A DNA stretch of 64,000 nt from Orientallactaga sibirica. Its lineage: Eukaryota > Chordata > Mammalia > Rodentia > Dipodidae. Below, in pieces: positions 1 to 11,692 of this stretch. Made by a program: the position numbers and the translations under genes. Numbering within the stretch: position 1 is the stretch's first letter; the number at the start of each line of letters is the position of its first letter. The notes below the pieces were generated by a model that was not told the origin of the DNA, made no database searches, and worked only from the letters and a program-made list of their open reading frames with translations. The stretch spans positions 16,413,501 to 16,477,500 of the forward strand of contig JAEOAD010000052.1 in NCBI GenBank assembly GCA_036365145.1, in the 5' to 3' direction.

Positions 1-906
1 TCCTACCTGGGAAATGGGAGAATGGGACAGAGGAGACCCTGGATTTTCTGGTCCAAGCCCCAGAATTATCAACCAGGCCCAGGCGACCTGGCCTCTGCCC
101 TGGCCCACTGAAGAGACCTCTCTGAAAGGTCTCTTCTTTCCAGAGTGAGGCCGATGGTTTCGGTTTGGACCTGGCCTCTCCTCTGTTGAAAAGAATGTGT
201 CTAGAATTTACACCCTTCAAATGTCCTGCCACTTACAGATGACAGAGAGCTGTGTCTAGGCATGCTCCTGCCACCCACAGTACTTTGCCAAAAACAAACA
301 AAATGAAATGCAATTGCATTACTCTTAAAGCACAGAGAGGCAGAGTACAGGCTAGAGAAATATCCCTAAATGCCAAGTTTTTGGAAGCACTATGTAGGTT
401 GCTTTACATCTAAAGGACTGGAGTATCTTTTGAGGGCAGGGTTTCTACATACCTTTGGATGCTTCTCGTTCCATTCTTCTTCCACTCTTTCCTTTCCAGG
501 TAAGGTTTACTCAGCCCTTGTGCTGAAAAACACACAAGTTCTCGTGTTCCCAGTTAGTGTAATGGAATTTATGGGCTTTTTTGGACAAATGTTTTCCTTT
601 GCCCTTGAACCACTTCTCACCCTCTCAACCCATTCACCCAAAGTCAAGATTTGAAACCTCGGAACTGTGGACTTCAAGCCATCCATGACCCCCCGCAGGT
701 GCTCCCAGCCCCTGAGTTCCAACAAGTCACATATTTCTCTGATCCAATTCCTTCACTTGTAAAGTGGGTGCCTTAGTCATGAGACCCTCTCATTCTGTTG
801 TTGGGAGAGCATCTCTTAAGGAAGGAGCCAAGTACTGCCCATGGAAGGGCTAGTGGCAACAGATTCTTCATCCTGGACAGTACCAAACATCAGAAATGGA
901 GTTAGA
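1..906. other. OTOF: OTOF intron 6, unique sequence
   Basis: No exon, RNA gene or clear repeat is visible. The OTOF intron assignment follows from exon 7 being the first exon found downstream. Confidence 0.6.
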
Positions 907-907
907 A

Positions 908-1070
908 GCTGGGCGTGGTGGCGCACGCCTTTAATCCCAGCACTCGGGAGGCAGAGGCAGGAGGATCGCCGAGAGTTCGAGGCCACCCTGAGACTGTATA
1001 GTTAATTCCAGGGCAGCCTGGACCAGAGTGAGACCCTACCTCAAAAACCAAAAAAAAAAAAAAAAAAAAA
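908..1070 (+). mobile_element. B1 SINE, young, with target-site duplication
   Basis: Full-length 7SL-derived B1 with a 20-base A tail. An exact duplication tggagttagaa flanks it (897-907 and 1071-1081), which marks a recent insertion. Confidence 0.93.
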
Positions 1071-1153
1071 TGGAGTTAGAAATGGCCAGGGGAAGGGGAG
1101 AGACCAGATGGGGCATGAAGGGATGCTAACACAGTGGCCTCTACCTGTCTCTA

Positions 1154-1155
<2 letters not shown>

Positions 1156-1199
<44 letters not shown>
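1156..1199. repeat. (CA)n microsatellite
   Basis: About 22 perfect CA units, likely polymorphic. Confidence 0.95.
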
Positions 1200-1202
<3 letters not shown>

Positions 1203-2100
1203 TTTGTTTCCATATATTTGCATACATGTATTCTCTGTGTGATATGAGGGAGCTGCAGACACGACTGAATGCCAGCTTCTTCTGCTGACACTGTCTCTCT
1301 GAGAGCCCTATTTTAGGACAAAAGGAAGCTGGCCATGTGGACATGGTGGGGGCTTTGAAAGAGAGATGCACATGTGTGCTAAGTGGTGTGCATAAGTGTG
1401 TGTACATGGAATAGTATACTCTGCTTCATAGCAAAGGCTACTTCATTGGCTCCCAAGGTCTACAAAGAGCTAGAAAATTGTTCTCTGTGCCCTGCAACAG
1501 GTGGAGAGCCATAGCTATGATGACTCCTATGGCAGCTCGGAGGAGCCAGGGTCAGCCAGCCACTCTGGGATTTGGGGGTGAAATAGGTTTTAGCATATTT
1601 CTTTCCAGCCCAACCACTCCACCTAAGGTTGAGGATCCTACACTAGCCCAGAGCTGAGGGATCAATTAAGGCCTGATGTTGGAAAGTGTTTAGGTTCTAG
1701 CAGGCCCTAGCATTCCCAGAAGATTTCTGTGTTGCTCCTCCTGCTGTGTGGTCACTTTTAATAGTGCAAGGAGTGATGAAGTTGGGAACCAAGGAAGAGG
1801 AGCTAAACTGAGGTTGAGAGCTGGTTCCCAGAGAGAACACTGGCTGAGAAACCGAACTAACCCTGACATGAAAAGATACCAAAAGCACAAACATGAGGTC
1901 TAGGCTGAAATTCAGGCTCACCTGAAGCCTTCCAGGAGATCTGTGGCAGTGCCGGCAGAAAGTGAGGTCATTGCTTGCTGGGTAGTGACTGAGGCAACCT
2001 GAGATGCCACAGGCTCCCTTGGAAAAAGGTATTAGGAGGATGTCCACTTCCTAAGATAATGGATTAACCATTGCAGGGCCTTCTAAAGATCTAATTCCAG

Positions 2101-2245
2101 GGCTGGAGATGGCTCAGCAGTTAGTTAAGCACTTGCCGGCAAAGCTTTATGACCTGGGTTCAATTCCCCAGTACCCATATAAAGCAGATGCATAAAGTGA
2201 CACATGGGCACATGCATCTGGAGCAGCTAGAGGCCCTGGGGCACC

Positions 2246-2294
<49 letters not shown>

Positions 2295-2336
2295 CTCCTT
2301 ACAAATAAATGTATAAAAAGATTTTTTTTTTAAAAA
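2101..2336 (+). mobile_element. B2-headed tRNA SINE
   Basis: Starts ggctggagatggctcagcag and ends in a (CT)n stretch followed by an aaataaa tail. Flanked by similar tctaattccaggg and tctaagtccaggg. Confidence 0.88.
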
Positions 2337-2443
2337 AAATCTAAGTCCAGGGCCTTGCAGTTGTTATTAATGGTAGTAACAGTAAACCAGGATTGTAGTA
2401 AAATCACAAGTGTATATTTTTCTTCATAGAAAGAAATAGCCTT

Positions 2444-2598
2444 AGCTGGGTGTGGTGGCATACACCTTTAATCCCAGCACTTGGGAGGCAGAGATAGAAA
2501 GATCACCATAAATTTAAGGCTACCCTGAGACTACATAGTGAATTCCAGGTTAGCCTAGGCCAGAGTGAGACCCTATTTTGAAAAAAAAAAAAAAAAAA
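2444..2598 (+). mobile_element. B1 SINE
   Basis: B1 head agctgggtgtggtggc and an A18 tail, inserted after aaagaaatagcctt. First of three SINEs at one target (see findings). Confidence 0.9.
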
Positions 2599-2616
2599 GC
2601 AAAAAGAAATAACCTT

Positions 2617-2866
2617 GGGGCTGGAGAGATGGCTTAGCAGTTAAGGCACCTGCCTGCTATAAGCCTAAGAACGTCAGTTCCAATCTCCAGGTCCCACATT
2701 TAGGCAGATGCAAAGTGACACAAGGGCGCAATGCCACACTTGACCACAAGGGGGCTCATGCGTCTGGAGTTCATTCGCAGTGGCTGAGAGGCTGCTGGTG
2801 CGCCCATTCTCTATCTTCCTCTCCCTCTCTCTCTGTCTCTCTCTGTGTCTCTCTCAAAAAAAAGAG
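2617..2866 (+). mobile_element. B2-headed tRNA SINE, long-body subtype
   Basis: Has the caagggcgcaatgccacact and ggctgagaggctgctgg blocks that mark the long-body subtype. Its A tail has grown into the GAAA array that follows. Confidence 0.9.
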
Positions 2867-2872
2867 AAAGAT

Positions 2873-2918
<46 letters not shown>

Positions 2919-2940
2919 GAAGGAAGGAAGGGAGGGAGGA
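2867..2940. repeat. (GAAA)n / (GGAA)n microsatellite
   Basis: Tail-derived purine tetranucleotide array immediately after a SINE A tail. Confidence 0.93.
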
Positions 2941-2956
2941 AGAGCAGGTGAGCCTT

Positions 2957-3119
2957 GGCCAGGAGTGGTAGCACATTCCTTTAAGCCCAGCACTTGGGAG
3001 GCAGAGGTAGGAGGATCACTGTGTTGAAGCTAGCCTGAGACTATATAGTAAATTCCAGGTCAGCCTGGGCTACAGCGAGACCCTGCTCCCACAAAACAAA
3101 ACAAACAAACAAACAAAAA
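2957..3119 (+). mobile_element. B1 SINE
   Basis: Starts ggccaggagtggtagcac; tail is an AAAC repeat. Followed by another copy of aaagaaatagcct. Confidence 0.88.
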
Positions 3120-3203
3120 GAAATAGCCTCCCCCTTCTCCATTTCTGCTCTCAGAGTGTATGAGCCTATGTGTGTATATTTTTTTTATGATTTTATGTTA
3201 GTT

Positions 3204-3416
3204 AAAAATTTTTAAATATATTTTATTTAGTTAAGAGAACGAAAGAGGCAGAGAAAGAGAGAGAGAGAGAATGGGCACGCCAGAGCCTCCAGCCATTGCA
3301 AACAAACTTCCTTGTGCCCCCTTGTGAATCTGGCTAATGTGGGTCCTGGATAGTTGAACTGGGATCCTTTGGCTTTGCAGGCAAATGCCTTAACCACTAA
3401 GCCAGCTCTCCAGCCC
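3204..3416 (-). mobile_element. B2-headed tRNA SINE
   Basis: Reverse orientation: T-rich tail first, then aatgggcacgccagagcc, ending ccagctctccagccc. A short (TTTA)n run follows at 3418-3441. Confidence 0.9.
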
Positions 3417-3444
3417 TTATTTATTTATTTATTTATTTATTAAA

Positions 3445-3880
3445 TATAAAATTTTTTTATTAAGTAGAAATTTTGTATGGACATGTCATGTATTGGTACC
3501 ACCATTCCCCACCTCCCTGCCCCCATTCCACTGAGGGCCCTCCTCAGTAGGATTACTGGTATTCCCATGGTTTGTGAGAGCAGCAGTCACTCATTGTGGT
3601 GGAAGGGTGTTTCAGAAGAGGAGGCAGAAAGACTGTGCATGCATTTTTATGGCTCCTGGGAATGGAGGGTGTGAGGATGGGCCTGGGCAAAAGTTACCTA
3701 ACCCCCAGATGTGCCCAGCATCTGTCTGACTTCAGAGCAAAACCCAAAGGGAAAGGGAGAAAGTGCCCTAGGGTATTGGTGAGTACATGCCTGCTCACCC
3801 TTGCCCAAACTCAAGTGATAAACCTCTTCTTTGTACTATATTGCAAGGATTGCCAGATTTTTTAGAGTCACAATGTTGTT
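3445..3880 (-). mobile_element. L1 3'-end-like fragment
   Basis: T-rich start followed by ccaccattccccacctccctgccccc resembles antisense rodent L1 3'UTR. No ORF2 remains, so the assignment is tentative. Confidence 0.35.
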
Positions 3881-3903
3881 TTTTTTTTCAAAAACAAAAG
3901 CAA

Positions 3904-4098
3904 GACTACAGAGATGTCTTAGCGGTAAGGCACGTGTCTGCAAAGCCAAAGGACCCAGGTTTGATTCCCTAGGACTCACATAAGACATATGCACAAAATG
4001 GCACATGTGTCTGGGGCTAGAGGCCCTGGCATGCCCATTCTCTCTCTATATCTGCCTCTCTATCTATCTATCTCTAATAAAGAAATAAATAAAATATT
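3904..4098 (+). mobile_element. B2-headed tRNA SINE
   Basis: Body gactacagagatgtcttagcg onward. Flanked by caaaaacaaaagca on both sides, a likely target-site duplication. Confidence 0.85.
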
Positions 4099-4171
4099 AA
4101 AAAACAAAAGCAGAAACAAAACCCTTCCTTCAGAACCTTGGTTGATTATTCAGAAAAATAAGCAATATTCA

Positions 4172-4325
4172 GCCAGGTGTGGTGGCACACACCTTTAATC
4201 CCAGCAGCTGGGAGGCTGAGGTAGAAGGATTGCCATGAGTTTGAGACCATCTGGGCTGCAGAGTGAGTTTCAGGCCAGCCTGGGCTAGAATAAAAACCTG
4301 CTTTTAAAATAAATAAATAAATAAT
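4172..4325 (+). mobile_element. B1 SINE
   Basis: Diverged B1 (agccaggtgtggtggcacac) with an aaataaataaata tail. Confidence 0.88.
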
Positions 4326-5780
4326 AGCAATTCTCAGATGAATGTGAGAGTGGGGACCAGAAATTTTCCATTTACTTTCAATTCCCTAATGTCTCACTGG
4401 AACCCTTGCTCCATCACAGCATGCTCCAGTGGCCCTCAGAGATTCCTAACATGGGCTCTGAAACCAGCTGGGCTAGGCTAGAGCAGGGCAGCTGAGAGGT
4501 TCTTCCCTTCTCTGCCATGAGCTATTTTTTTGCCCATTTTTCCAGGCTGATATGGGAAGCCAGAAATATGGCCAATGTTGGCCTTTTCAAACTACAACTC
4601 TGACCCACTTGCTGAAGCTGGATTTTAACTATACATAGAAGCCTTTGGGCCTGAGCTCTCGGGGTATGGCATCAAGTCTACCTGGGCAAGGTCCAAACCA
4701 GGACAATATGTGAGGAAAAGTAAAAATTCGTAATGGTTATTCACGTTTCATCTGCATTGCCACAGTATTGAGAAGGTTTTAAGAGAATATCCCAGAGCGT
4801 TCCAGTTACTGGAAATTCTCTAAAGAGAGAGAAGAATATCATTCTTTCCCTGCTTTTAGCCATGGAGTGGTGGCTTACTTACTGCCCTCCTGACACCCAC
4901 ACCTCCTCCACACCTTTGTTCTCAGTGGCTGAATGTCTTGAGAACTCTAGGCCCCTCTCCTCTCAAAGCAAGCTCACCCCACCGTTTCCCTGGGGGTCCC
5001 TATAGCCTGGGAGTTACCACCCCTTAGAGGGGATCAAGGGAGGAAGTATGGGAGAAGGCCCTGGGGAACCTAGAATCCACTTTCTGGAATCTCCAGACCT
5101 TTGCCTGGGAAAAAGGAGATAAAGTGGACCTGCGGCCATGGCATCCCTACCCAGCGGACTTGAGCATATGGGATAAAGAATCTGTGGGACAGGCCCCCAG
5201 GGAGGAGTGTGAGGCTCAGCAGAGCCAGGATCTGAGGTTGTGAGGGTCTCTGGGACATGCCCCTCACTTGCATCCCCTCGTCTCCTCATTTCTTCTCCCT
5301 ACTCAGCAAAGGCAGAGAGAAGACCAAGGGCTGCAGAGGTGTAGAGCACAAGTAGGTGTCCCAGGCCCAGGCAGAGCCAGTGGTGCTGGCACCCCCACCT
5401 CAGGGCTATGAATGAGATGGAGAGGGTGGGCTGGGCTGTCTGAGAGGGACTGGGAGGGGCTATCATGGTAGAGCAGCAGGGGGCATGGCAGGGTGAGGGA
5501 AGTCTTTCCATCAGACCACGGGGGAGAAGATGAAAGGTGTGAGGGAATGGGCGGGAGCAGGAGATGCCTGGACTTTCTGTTTGTATGCTGGGCTCTTGGG
5601 GGTGACCCTCCTTCCTTTCAGTGTCTTGTTCCTCCTCCACTGCCCTATTAACACCCTATGCCTGTAGATCAGGCCCTTAAGCTTCCCTTTGAGGGAAAGT
5701 ATCGCTAAAAGCAAAGAGCAGAGGGCATAAGAAGCCAGTGGCCTCCTACAGGTAAACAGAAATGGGCATTGGGGGAGGGG
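4326..5780. other. OTOF: OTOF intron 6, unique sequence
   Basis: About 1.45 kb without recognisable repeats. Open frames up to 113 codons on the minus strand have no splice-site or protein support. Confidence 0.5.
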
Positions 5781-5781
5781 G

Positions 5782-5995
5782 CGGCTTGATAGATGGCTTA
5801 GCGGTTAAAGCATTTGCCTGTGAAGCCTAAGGACCCAGGTTTGATTCCCCAATACCCATATAAGCCAGATGCACATGCTAACGCCTGCAGCTAGAGTTCG
5901 TTTGCAGTGGCTGGAGGCCCTGGCGTGCCCATTCTCTCTCCCTCACTCTCTCACTAGCTCTCAAATAAATAAATAAAAATAAAATATTTAAAAAG
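5782..5995 (+). mobile_element. B2-headed tRNA SINE
   Basis: Head ggcttgatagatggcttagc, core gcagtggctggaggccctgg, tail aaataaataaataaaa. Confidence 0.87.
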
Positions 5996-6390
5996 AAAAG
6001 ATGTGAGCAATTGAACAAACAGCCCTGAGGGCCCAAGGAGGATGGGCTTCAAGGCACTCTGCGGCTATAGGATATGGTCAGAGCATAAAGTCCCAGAGAG
6101 CTAAAGTAAAATGACAACATTCTGTTGGCCTTCACAATCTCCAGTCCCCAAAAGGCTTCCTAGAGGAGGAGGGGACTGATGAGAGTGCAGCAGGCCACAA
6201 GAAGCTATCAAGGCTGGTGGTCTGAGGTTGTCATGGGCTCATAGTTCCCTAGAGTCACACTGTTATCCAAAGCATCTAGCATCACAAGGATCTTTACTAA
6301 AGCTGACCACACTACTGGGAGCCTCTGGCCAACTGCCTTTTAAACAGATGACAAATCTGAGTTCCAGAGAACAGGGGTAGCAGAGCTGGC

Positions 6391-6465
6391 CATCCTGACT
6401 ACATAGTGAATTCCAGGTCAGCCTAGGCTAGAGCAAGACTCTACCTTGAAAAGCCAAAAAGAAGG
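6391..6465 (+). mobile_element. B1 SINE 3' fragment
   Basis: Only the right half remains: gactacatagtgaattccag through ctctaccttgaaaagcc. Confidence 0.75.
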
Positions 6466-6612
6466 GAGTAGGGAGTCTGGCTTCCTACCCAGAGCTCACA
6501 ATGGAAGCCAATTAATTCTCCAAACACCAAACACATCAAGGAGAGTTGAAAAGTCAGGGTTGTAGTCTCTATTTTCCAGATGTGGAAACTGAGCCTCAAA
6601 AATGTTAAGAGA

Positions 6613-6863
6613 GGGCTGGAGAGATGACTTAGCGGTTAAGGCGCCTGCCTCCTAAGCCTAAGAACGCTGGTTCCAGTCTCCAGTGGTTCCAATCCCCAGG
6701 TCCCACATTTAGCCAGATGCAAAGGGGTGCAATGCCACACTTGACCACAAGGGGGCACATGCATCTGGATTTTGTTCACAGCAGCTGAGAGGCTGCTGGT
6801 GCGCCCATCTCTATCTGTCTCCCTCTCCCTCTCTCTCTGTCTCTCTCTGTCTCCAAAAAAAAA
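6613..6863 (+). mobile_element. B2-headed tRNA SINE, long-body subtype
   Basis: Flanked by the exact duplication aatgttaagaga (6601-6612 and 6864-6875). The second copy is directly followed by another SINE of the same clan. Confidence 0.92.
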
Positions 6864-6875
6864 AATGTTAAGAGA

Positions 6876-7065
6876 GGGCTGGAGAGATGGCTTAGCAATT
6901 GAGGTACTTGCCTGCAAAGCCTAAGGATCCAGGCTCAATTCCCCAGTACCCACATAAGCCAGATGCACAAATTGGCACATGCACATGGAGTTCGTTTGCA
7001 GTGGCTAGAGGCCCTACCATGCTCTCTCTCTCAAATAAAGTAAATAAATAATAATTTTTTAAAAA
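6876..7065 (+). mobile_element. B2-headed tRNA SINE
   Basis: Begins exactly at the end of the neighbour's target-site duplication. Short-body subtype with aaataaagtaaataaataa tail. Confidence 0.9.
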
Positions 7066-7118
7066 ATATTGAGATCTTCTCAAAACTATGGCTCCAATAT
7101 ATTAAAAATTAGTTCATG

Positions 7119-7272
7119 CTGGGCGTGGTGGTGCACACCTTTAATCCCAGCATTTGGGAGGCAGAGGTAGGAGCATCGCCATGAGTTTGAGGCCACCCTG
7201 AGACTACATAGTTAATTCCGGGTCAGCCTGGACCAGAGTGAAACCCTACCTCAAAAAAAAAAAAAAAAAAAA
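7119..7272 (+). mobile_element. B1 SINE, young
   Basis: Flanked by aaaaattagttcatg on both sides (ending 7118 and 7286), an exact duplication. The A tail is long. Confidence 0.92.
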
Positions 7273-7379
7273 AAAAATTAGTTCATGATTGTGTCTAAAG
7301 AATCTAAACTAATTGGCACTGGGTACAAGTGGAGGAGGAGGATCTGTTAAGATTCCAGGTAATTCATAGCTTCATCCAG

Positions 7380-7476
7380 GGACTGGAGCTACAGCTTAAT
7401 GGTGGAGCACCTGTCCAGCATGTGTGAGGTCCTAGGTTCAATCCTAGTTTGAATGAGTGGGTAAATAAATAAAAAT
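7380..7476 (+). mobile_element. ID-type tRNA SINE
   Basis: gactggagctacagcttaat and ggttcaatcctag match the A and B boxes of ID/BC1-type elements; tail taaataaataaaa. Confidence 0.75.
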
Positions 7477-7477
7477 C

Positions 7478-7580
7478 AGGGCTGGGGATTTGGCCTAATG
7501 GTAAAGCATTTGCCTAGCCATGTGGGAGGTTCCATGTTTCCATGTTCAATCCCTGCCAGTACAAAAAAATAAAAGTAAAA
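7478..7580 (+). mobile_element. ID-type tRNA SINE
   Basis: ggggatttggcctaatggta head and a disrupted B box, with a small internal duplication of ttccatg. Confidence 0.75.
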
Positions 7581-7596
7581 GGTAACAAAATAAAAG

Positions 7597-7720
7597 CTGC
7601 TGTGCATTGTGGCATACACTTTTAATCCCAGCATTGAGGAGGCAAAGGTAAGAGGAGCACTTTGAGTTTAAGGCCAGCCTGGGACTACAGAGTGAGTTCT
7701 AGACCCTGCCTTAAAAAAAA
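7597..7720 (+). mobile_element. B1 SINE, diverged
   Basis: gtgcattgtggcatacactt through gaccctgccttaaaaaaaa; old and truncated. Confidence 0.75.
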
Positions 7721-8118
7721 TCATGGCTTCATTCATTGCTTTACCCAAAGCATTGAATTCCAATCATGCTTGTTACACACAAGCAAAAGCCATGACCATG
7801 TAATAATGGAGGCAATGTACTGTGAGAGGAGAGCTCCATGCAGAGACCTGAGGGATAGAAACATTTGCTAGGTTCTGAGTAAGGCTAGAAGCCTCAGGTA
7901 GAGGGTGTGGCAAGGCTGGAGAGGGAGCCAGGAAGGTAAATCCTAGGATGAGTGGGAGATGATGAGGATGCTAAGCTAGAACTTCTCTTAGGGAGGGAGC
8001 TTTAGGGTCTAGGCTTCTGTGGCTACTTAGATGTCAGTGCTTACCTATGAGCACAAGCCTCCTATCTGCTCATCCCAGGCTCTCTATCTGAAATCACCAT
8101 ACTCAAAACACCTGCTTG

Positions 8119-8370
8119 GGGCTGGAGAGATGGTTCAGTGGTTAAGGCGCCTGCCTCCTAAGCCTAAGAACGCTGGTTCCAATCTCCAGGTCCCACGTTT
8201 AGCCAGATGCAGTGACGCAAGGGCGCAATGCCGCACTTGACCATAAGGGGGCGCACGCATCTGGATTTCGTTCGCAGCGGCTGAGAGGCTGCTGGCGTGC
8301 CCATCTCTATCTGTCTTCCTCTCCCTCCCTCTCTCTGTCTGTCTCTCTCTCAAAAAAAAAAAAAAAAAGA
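8119..8370 (+). mobile_element. B2-headed tRNA SINE, long-body subtype
   Basis: Flanked by aaacacctgcttg and aaacatctgcttg, a target duplication with one change. It contains gcgcaatgccgcacttgacc. Confidence 0.92.
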
Positions 8371-9033
8371 AACATCTGCTTGATGTCCAGCTCCCCGCTC
8401 TGGCAGACTGGCCTGATTCCTATGACTACGGGTGGGGTAAGAGGGACCTCACAGTTCAAGCACATGGCAAATCTGCAATCCATGCAGGTTCTTTTGCCCT
8501 ACACGATCCTAATTTCTTGCCAGATGAGATTAAACAAGATAACATGTATGATCATTTTGATACGTGGAGGAATAGGGCTATTGAAAGACTCGAGAAATGG
8601 GATTTCTAAGAAGAGATTGAGCAAATTGAAACTTTTTAGCCTGGAAAGAGAAAACAATGGGAAGAGCCTGAAGTCTGACAGGCAGTGATGCAAAACTGAT
8701 TGGTTTCTATCTCCCCTGAAAGAAGATCAATGCAAGCAGATGTAAATTGCAGTGGGGAAACTTAAGATTTGACCTAGGAAAGAATACATGCTCCCAGGAA
8801 TCCATGGGACTCTAGGCTAAGTTGCTTTAGGGAGATAGGAAATGTGTTTCCATGATGCTAGTTGCTCGAGCTTTGCAAAAGACTGGGACACAAAAGACAA
8901 CTGAAGAGCCAGCTTCCCGGGCACTCCTAGAGTCAGGATGAGCAGTTAAGGGTCTTCAAAAGCTCTGGTATAATAGGAATGCATGTATAATTGATCAGCT
9001 GAAGACAAGATTGTCCTTGCATTAAGTGTCAAT

Positions 9034-9106
9034 CTGAGCTGGAAATATAACTCAGTAGTAGATCCCATGCCTAGCATGTAGGAGGCTTAATGCCCAGAAT
9101 CATAAA
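9034..9106 (+). mobile_element. ID-type tRNA SINE, diverged
   Basis: gagctggaaatataactcag and gcctagcatgtaggaggctt resemble the ID 5' half. Confidence 0.6.
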
Positions 9107-9108
9107 AC

Positions 9109-9193
9109 TCATAGATAGATCATACATAGATATAGATAGATGATAGATAGAGAGAGAGAGAGAGAGAGACAGAGAGAGACAGACAGATAGATT
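9109..9193. repeat. (GATA)n and (GA)n microsatellite
   Basis: Mixed gata units and a run of ga units, grown from an ID element tail. Confidence 0.9.
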
Positions 9194-9228
9194 TAAAAAG
9201 TCAGAACTGAAATATAAAATATTTTTAG

Positions 9229-9390
9229 CCAGGCGTGGTAGCGCATGCCTTCAATCCCAGCACTCAGGAGGCAGAGGTAGGAGTATGGCCATGAGTTGGA
9301 GGCCACCATGAGACTGCATAGTGAATTCCAGGTCAGCCTGGACTAGAGTGAGACCCTACCTTGAAAAACCAAAGAAAAGAAAAAAATTTA
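9229..9390 (+). mobile_element. B1 SINE
   Basis: agccaggcgtggtagcgcat through ctaccttgaaaaaccaaag. Confidence 0.9.
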
Positions 9391-9423
9391 AATATACTTA
9401 TAATTACAAAATTACCTGTTCTT

Positions 9424-9668
9424 GCCAAGCATGGTGGTGGTTGCCTGTGTTCCTAGCCCTTGAGAAGTAGAGGCAGAAGGATCAGGAGTTCAAGGCCAGC
9501 CTCAGCTATATATTGAGTATGAGGGAACCTGGTCTACATAAGACTCTCTCTCAAAAATAGATAGGTGTGGTTTCTCTCACCTCTAGTCCAGCATTCAGTA
9601 GGCTTAGGTAGGATTTCTGTGAGTTAGAGGCCAGCCTGGCTTGAGTAAGACCTTGTCTGAAACAAAAA
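9424..9668 (+). mobile_element. Two old B1-like SINEs in tandem
   Basis: One at 9424-9556 (caagcatggtggtggttgcc) and one at 9560-9668 (ggtgtggtttctctcacctc); both strongly diverged. Confidence 0.65.
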
Positions 9669-11297
9669 ATATATATATTTCCCTTTGCCCTTTGCTCTTT
9701 GCCCTTTGTAGAAAGGACTTTTTTAATAGTGAACCCATGATGTGTCCTTGATCAGAAGATCACAAAGGCAATGGTAGCAATGACAGCATCTTTTGCTACC
9801 CACAGTGCAAACAAACTGAAGAGTGAGTGCAACATGGAGCCTACAGTAGAAATTGTGGGAATGATAGTCATCACTATACACATCTGCATTTGTCATCAAG
9901 AGACAAGCATATCATTTTGAAATATCCCCAGGCACACAAGAGTACTACTAATGAGGCTGTTAGTGCAAGTGGTAAATGATACAGGGTTAGGAGAAGGTTT
10001 TGCCTGTGAATTATTTCAGGCTGTAGAGAGATGACTGGATATAAGTATAGACTTTTTAAAATTCTCACTATTTACTTCCAAAAATATTTATTTTAAGGAA
10101 TTAAAGTGACTCTCAAAATCAAGGGTGATAACTGCTCAAAGGGTGTCCCAGGACCTAAGTGAATGACTGTGTGGGATTAGCACCAGAAAGCTCCTGTGTC
10201 CAGCTACTTAGCAGTCCCTATGGGCCTCAGGCAGCAGGGCCCAATTCAATCCCAGGGTGCCAAGCAGCTGGCTGCTCCAAGCAGAGCCTCTTCTGACCTA
10301 CACAGCATTTGGATCTGCCATCTCAGGATGCTTCTGGCAGAGATGGGGAGACTAGCTGGAGCATGCTGCCATGGTGATGGCATTGGGTAGGTCACACATG
10401 GAGTGGGGCTGGGACTCTAGGAATGGCCTAGAAGAAATTGTGTAAAGGCAAATGCTGAGCATTCTAGGAAAGTACTGATAATTCAAGAGAGAAGTAGTAA
10501 AGTAGTGAGGCTGGGCAAAAAGAAACCCTAAAGGTTGAGACAGGCTGGCATAATAACATAGAATGGGGGCTTGCATGAGCCATGCTTCCTGAGGCTAACC
10601 CTATTGCAGGAGTTAGAGTGCAGCTGGAGTCCTGCTTGTTATGCCACCAGTTGAGGGAACAGGCCCCAGGGGGCACAGACTAAGCCAGGCAGGATGGCTC
10701 ATTTCCCAACACCACACAACAGTTTCTAATGAGTTCACTATCTATTCAGTGTTATGTCAGCAGGAATTTAGCATTTATCACAGTCTCGTCCCAAATGTGT
10801 TGATGCTTGTGTCATTTTTGAATGACCACTTTCTCTATAAAACTCTTCACAAATGATATCCCAGTCTGCAAATGATGCTGACACATGAGACACAGCCATA
10901 CTTACAACAGCCCTTGAAGCCTTTTGCCAAAGTTCCTAGTGGTTGGGATGGATTCATGCTCAGAGCAGTTCAAAGCATGGAGATAATGCAGCTAGGATAG
11001 AGTGGGAATCCTGCAGGCCTATGAGACATGTGCATCATGCTTCAATGAAAATACTCCACATCATGGAGCACTGAGATTATTTTCTTATTTTGGAGCCTCA
11101 GTTTTTCACTGATTGAATGAAGAGATGCATATGTCCCTCACAATTGCTAGCAAGATGAAATGAGTAAACATCTGGAAATGCCACTGGTCCACAGTAGTTG
11201 CTCAAGAGTTGTAATCTCATTTTGTCCATTTTATATATGTTTTATGTATGTTAATATAACTTACTTCCCTTTAACTTTTTTTAAATAAAGGAAAATC
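9669..11297. other. OTOF: OTOF intron 6, unique sequence
   Basis: About 1.6 kb without recognised exon or recent repeat. Confidence 0.5.
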
Positions 11298-11459
11298 TGG
11301 GGCTGTATCTCAGGGGCAGCCAGTGCAATGTCCTGGGTTCAACCACCAGGAATGGGGCATGACAGTGTATGCCTGCAATCCCAGCACGTGGGAGGTATAG
11401 GTAGAAAGATCAGGAATCCAAGGCCAGCCTTAGCTACATGAAACCCTCTATCAAAAACA
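11298..11459 (+). mobile_element. B4-like composite SINE (ID head fused to B1)
   Basis: ctggggctgtatctcagggg (ID part) runs directly into tatgcctgcaatcccagcac (B1 part). Confidence 0.7.
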
Positions 11460-11478
11460 AATGAAAGTAAATAAAGTG

Positions 11479-11692
11479 GGCTGGAGAGATGGCTTAGCAG
11501 TTAAGGCACTTGCCTGCAAAGCCAAAGGACCCAGGTTTGATTCCCTAGGACTCAAATAAGCCAGATACACATGGTGACACATGTCTGGAGTTCGTTTGAA
11601 GCAGTTGAAGGCCCTAGCATGCCCATTCTCTCCCTCTGTCTCTGCCTCTTCCTTTCTCTGTCTCTCTCTCTCAAATAAATAAAATAAATAAA
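11479..11692 (+). mobile_element. B2-headed tRNA SINE
   Basis: Head gggctggagagatggcttag, tail aaataaataaaataaataaa; flanks share aaatgaaag. Confidence 0.9.

Noticed and set aside
8212..8688. 158-codon plus-strand open frame
   Set aside because: Its first half is the body and tail of a B2-headed SINE; the rest has no recognisable protein or splice context.
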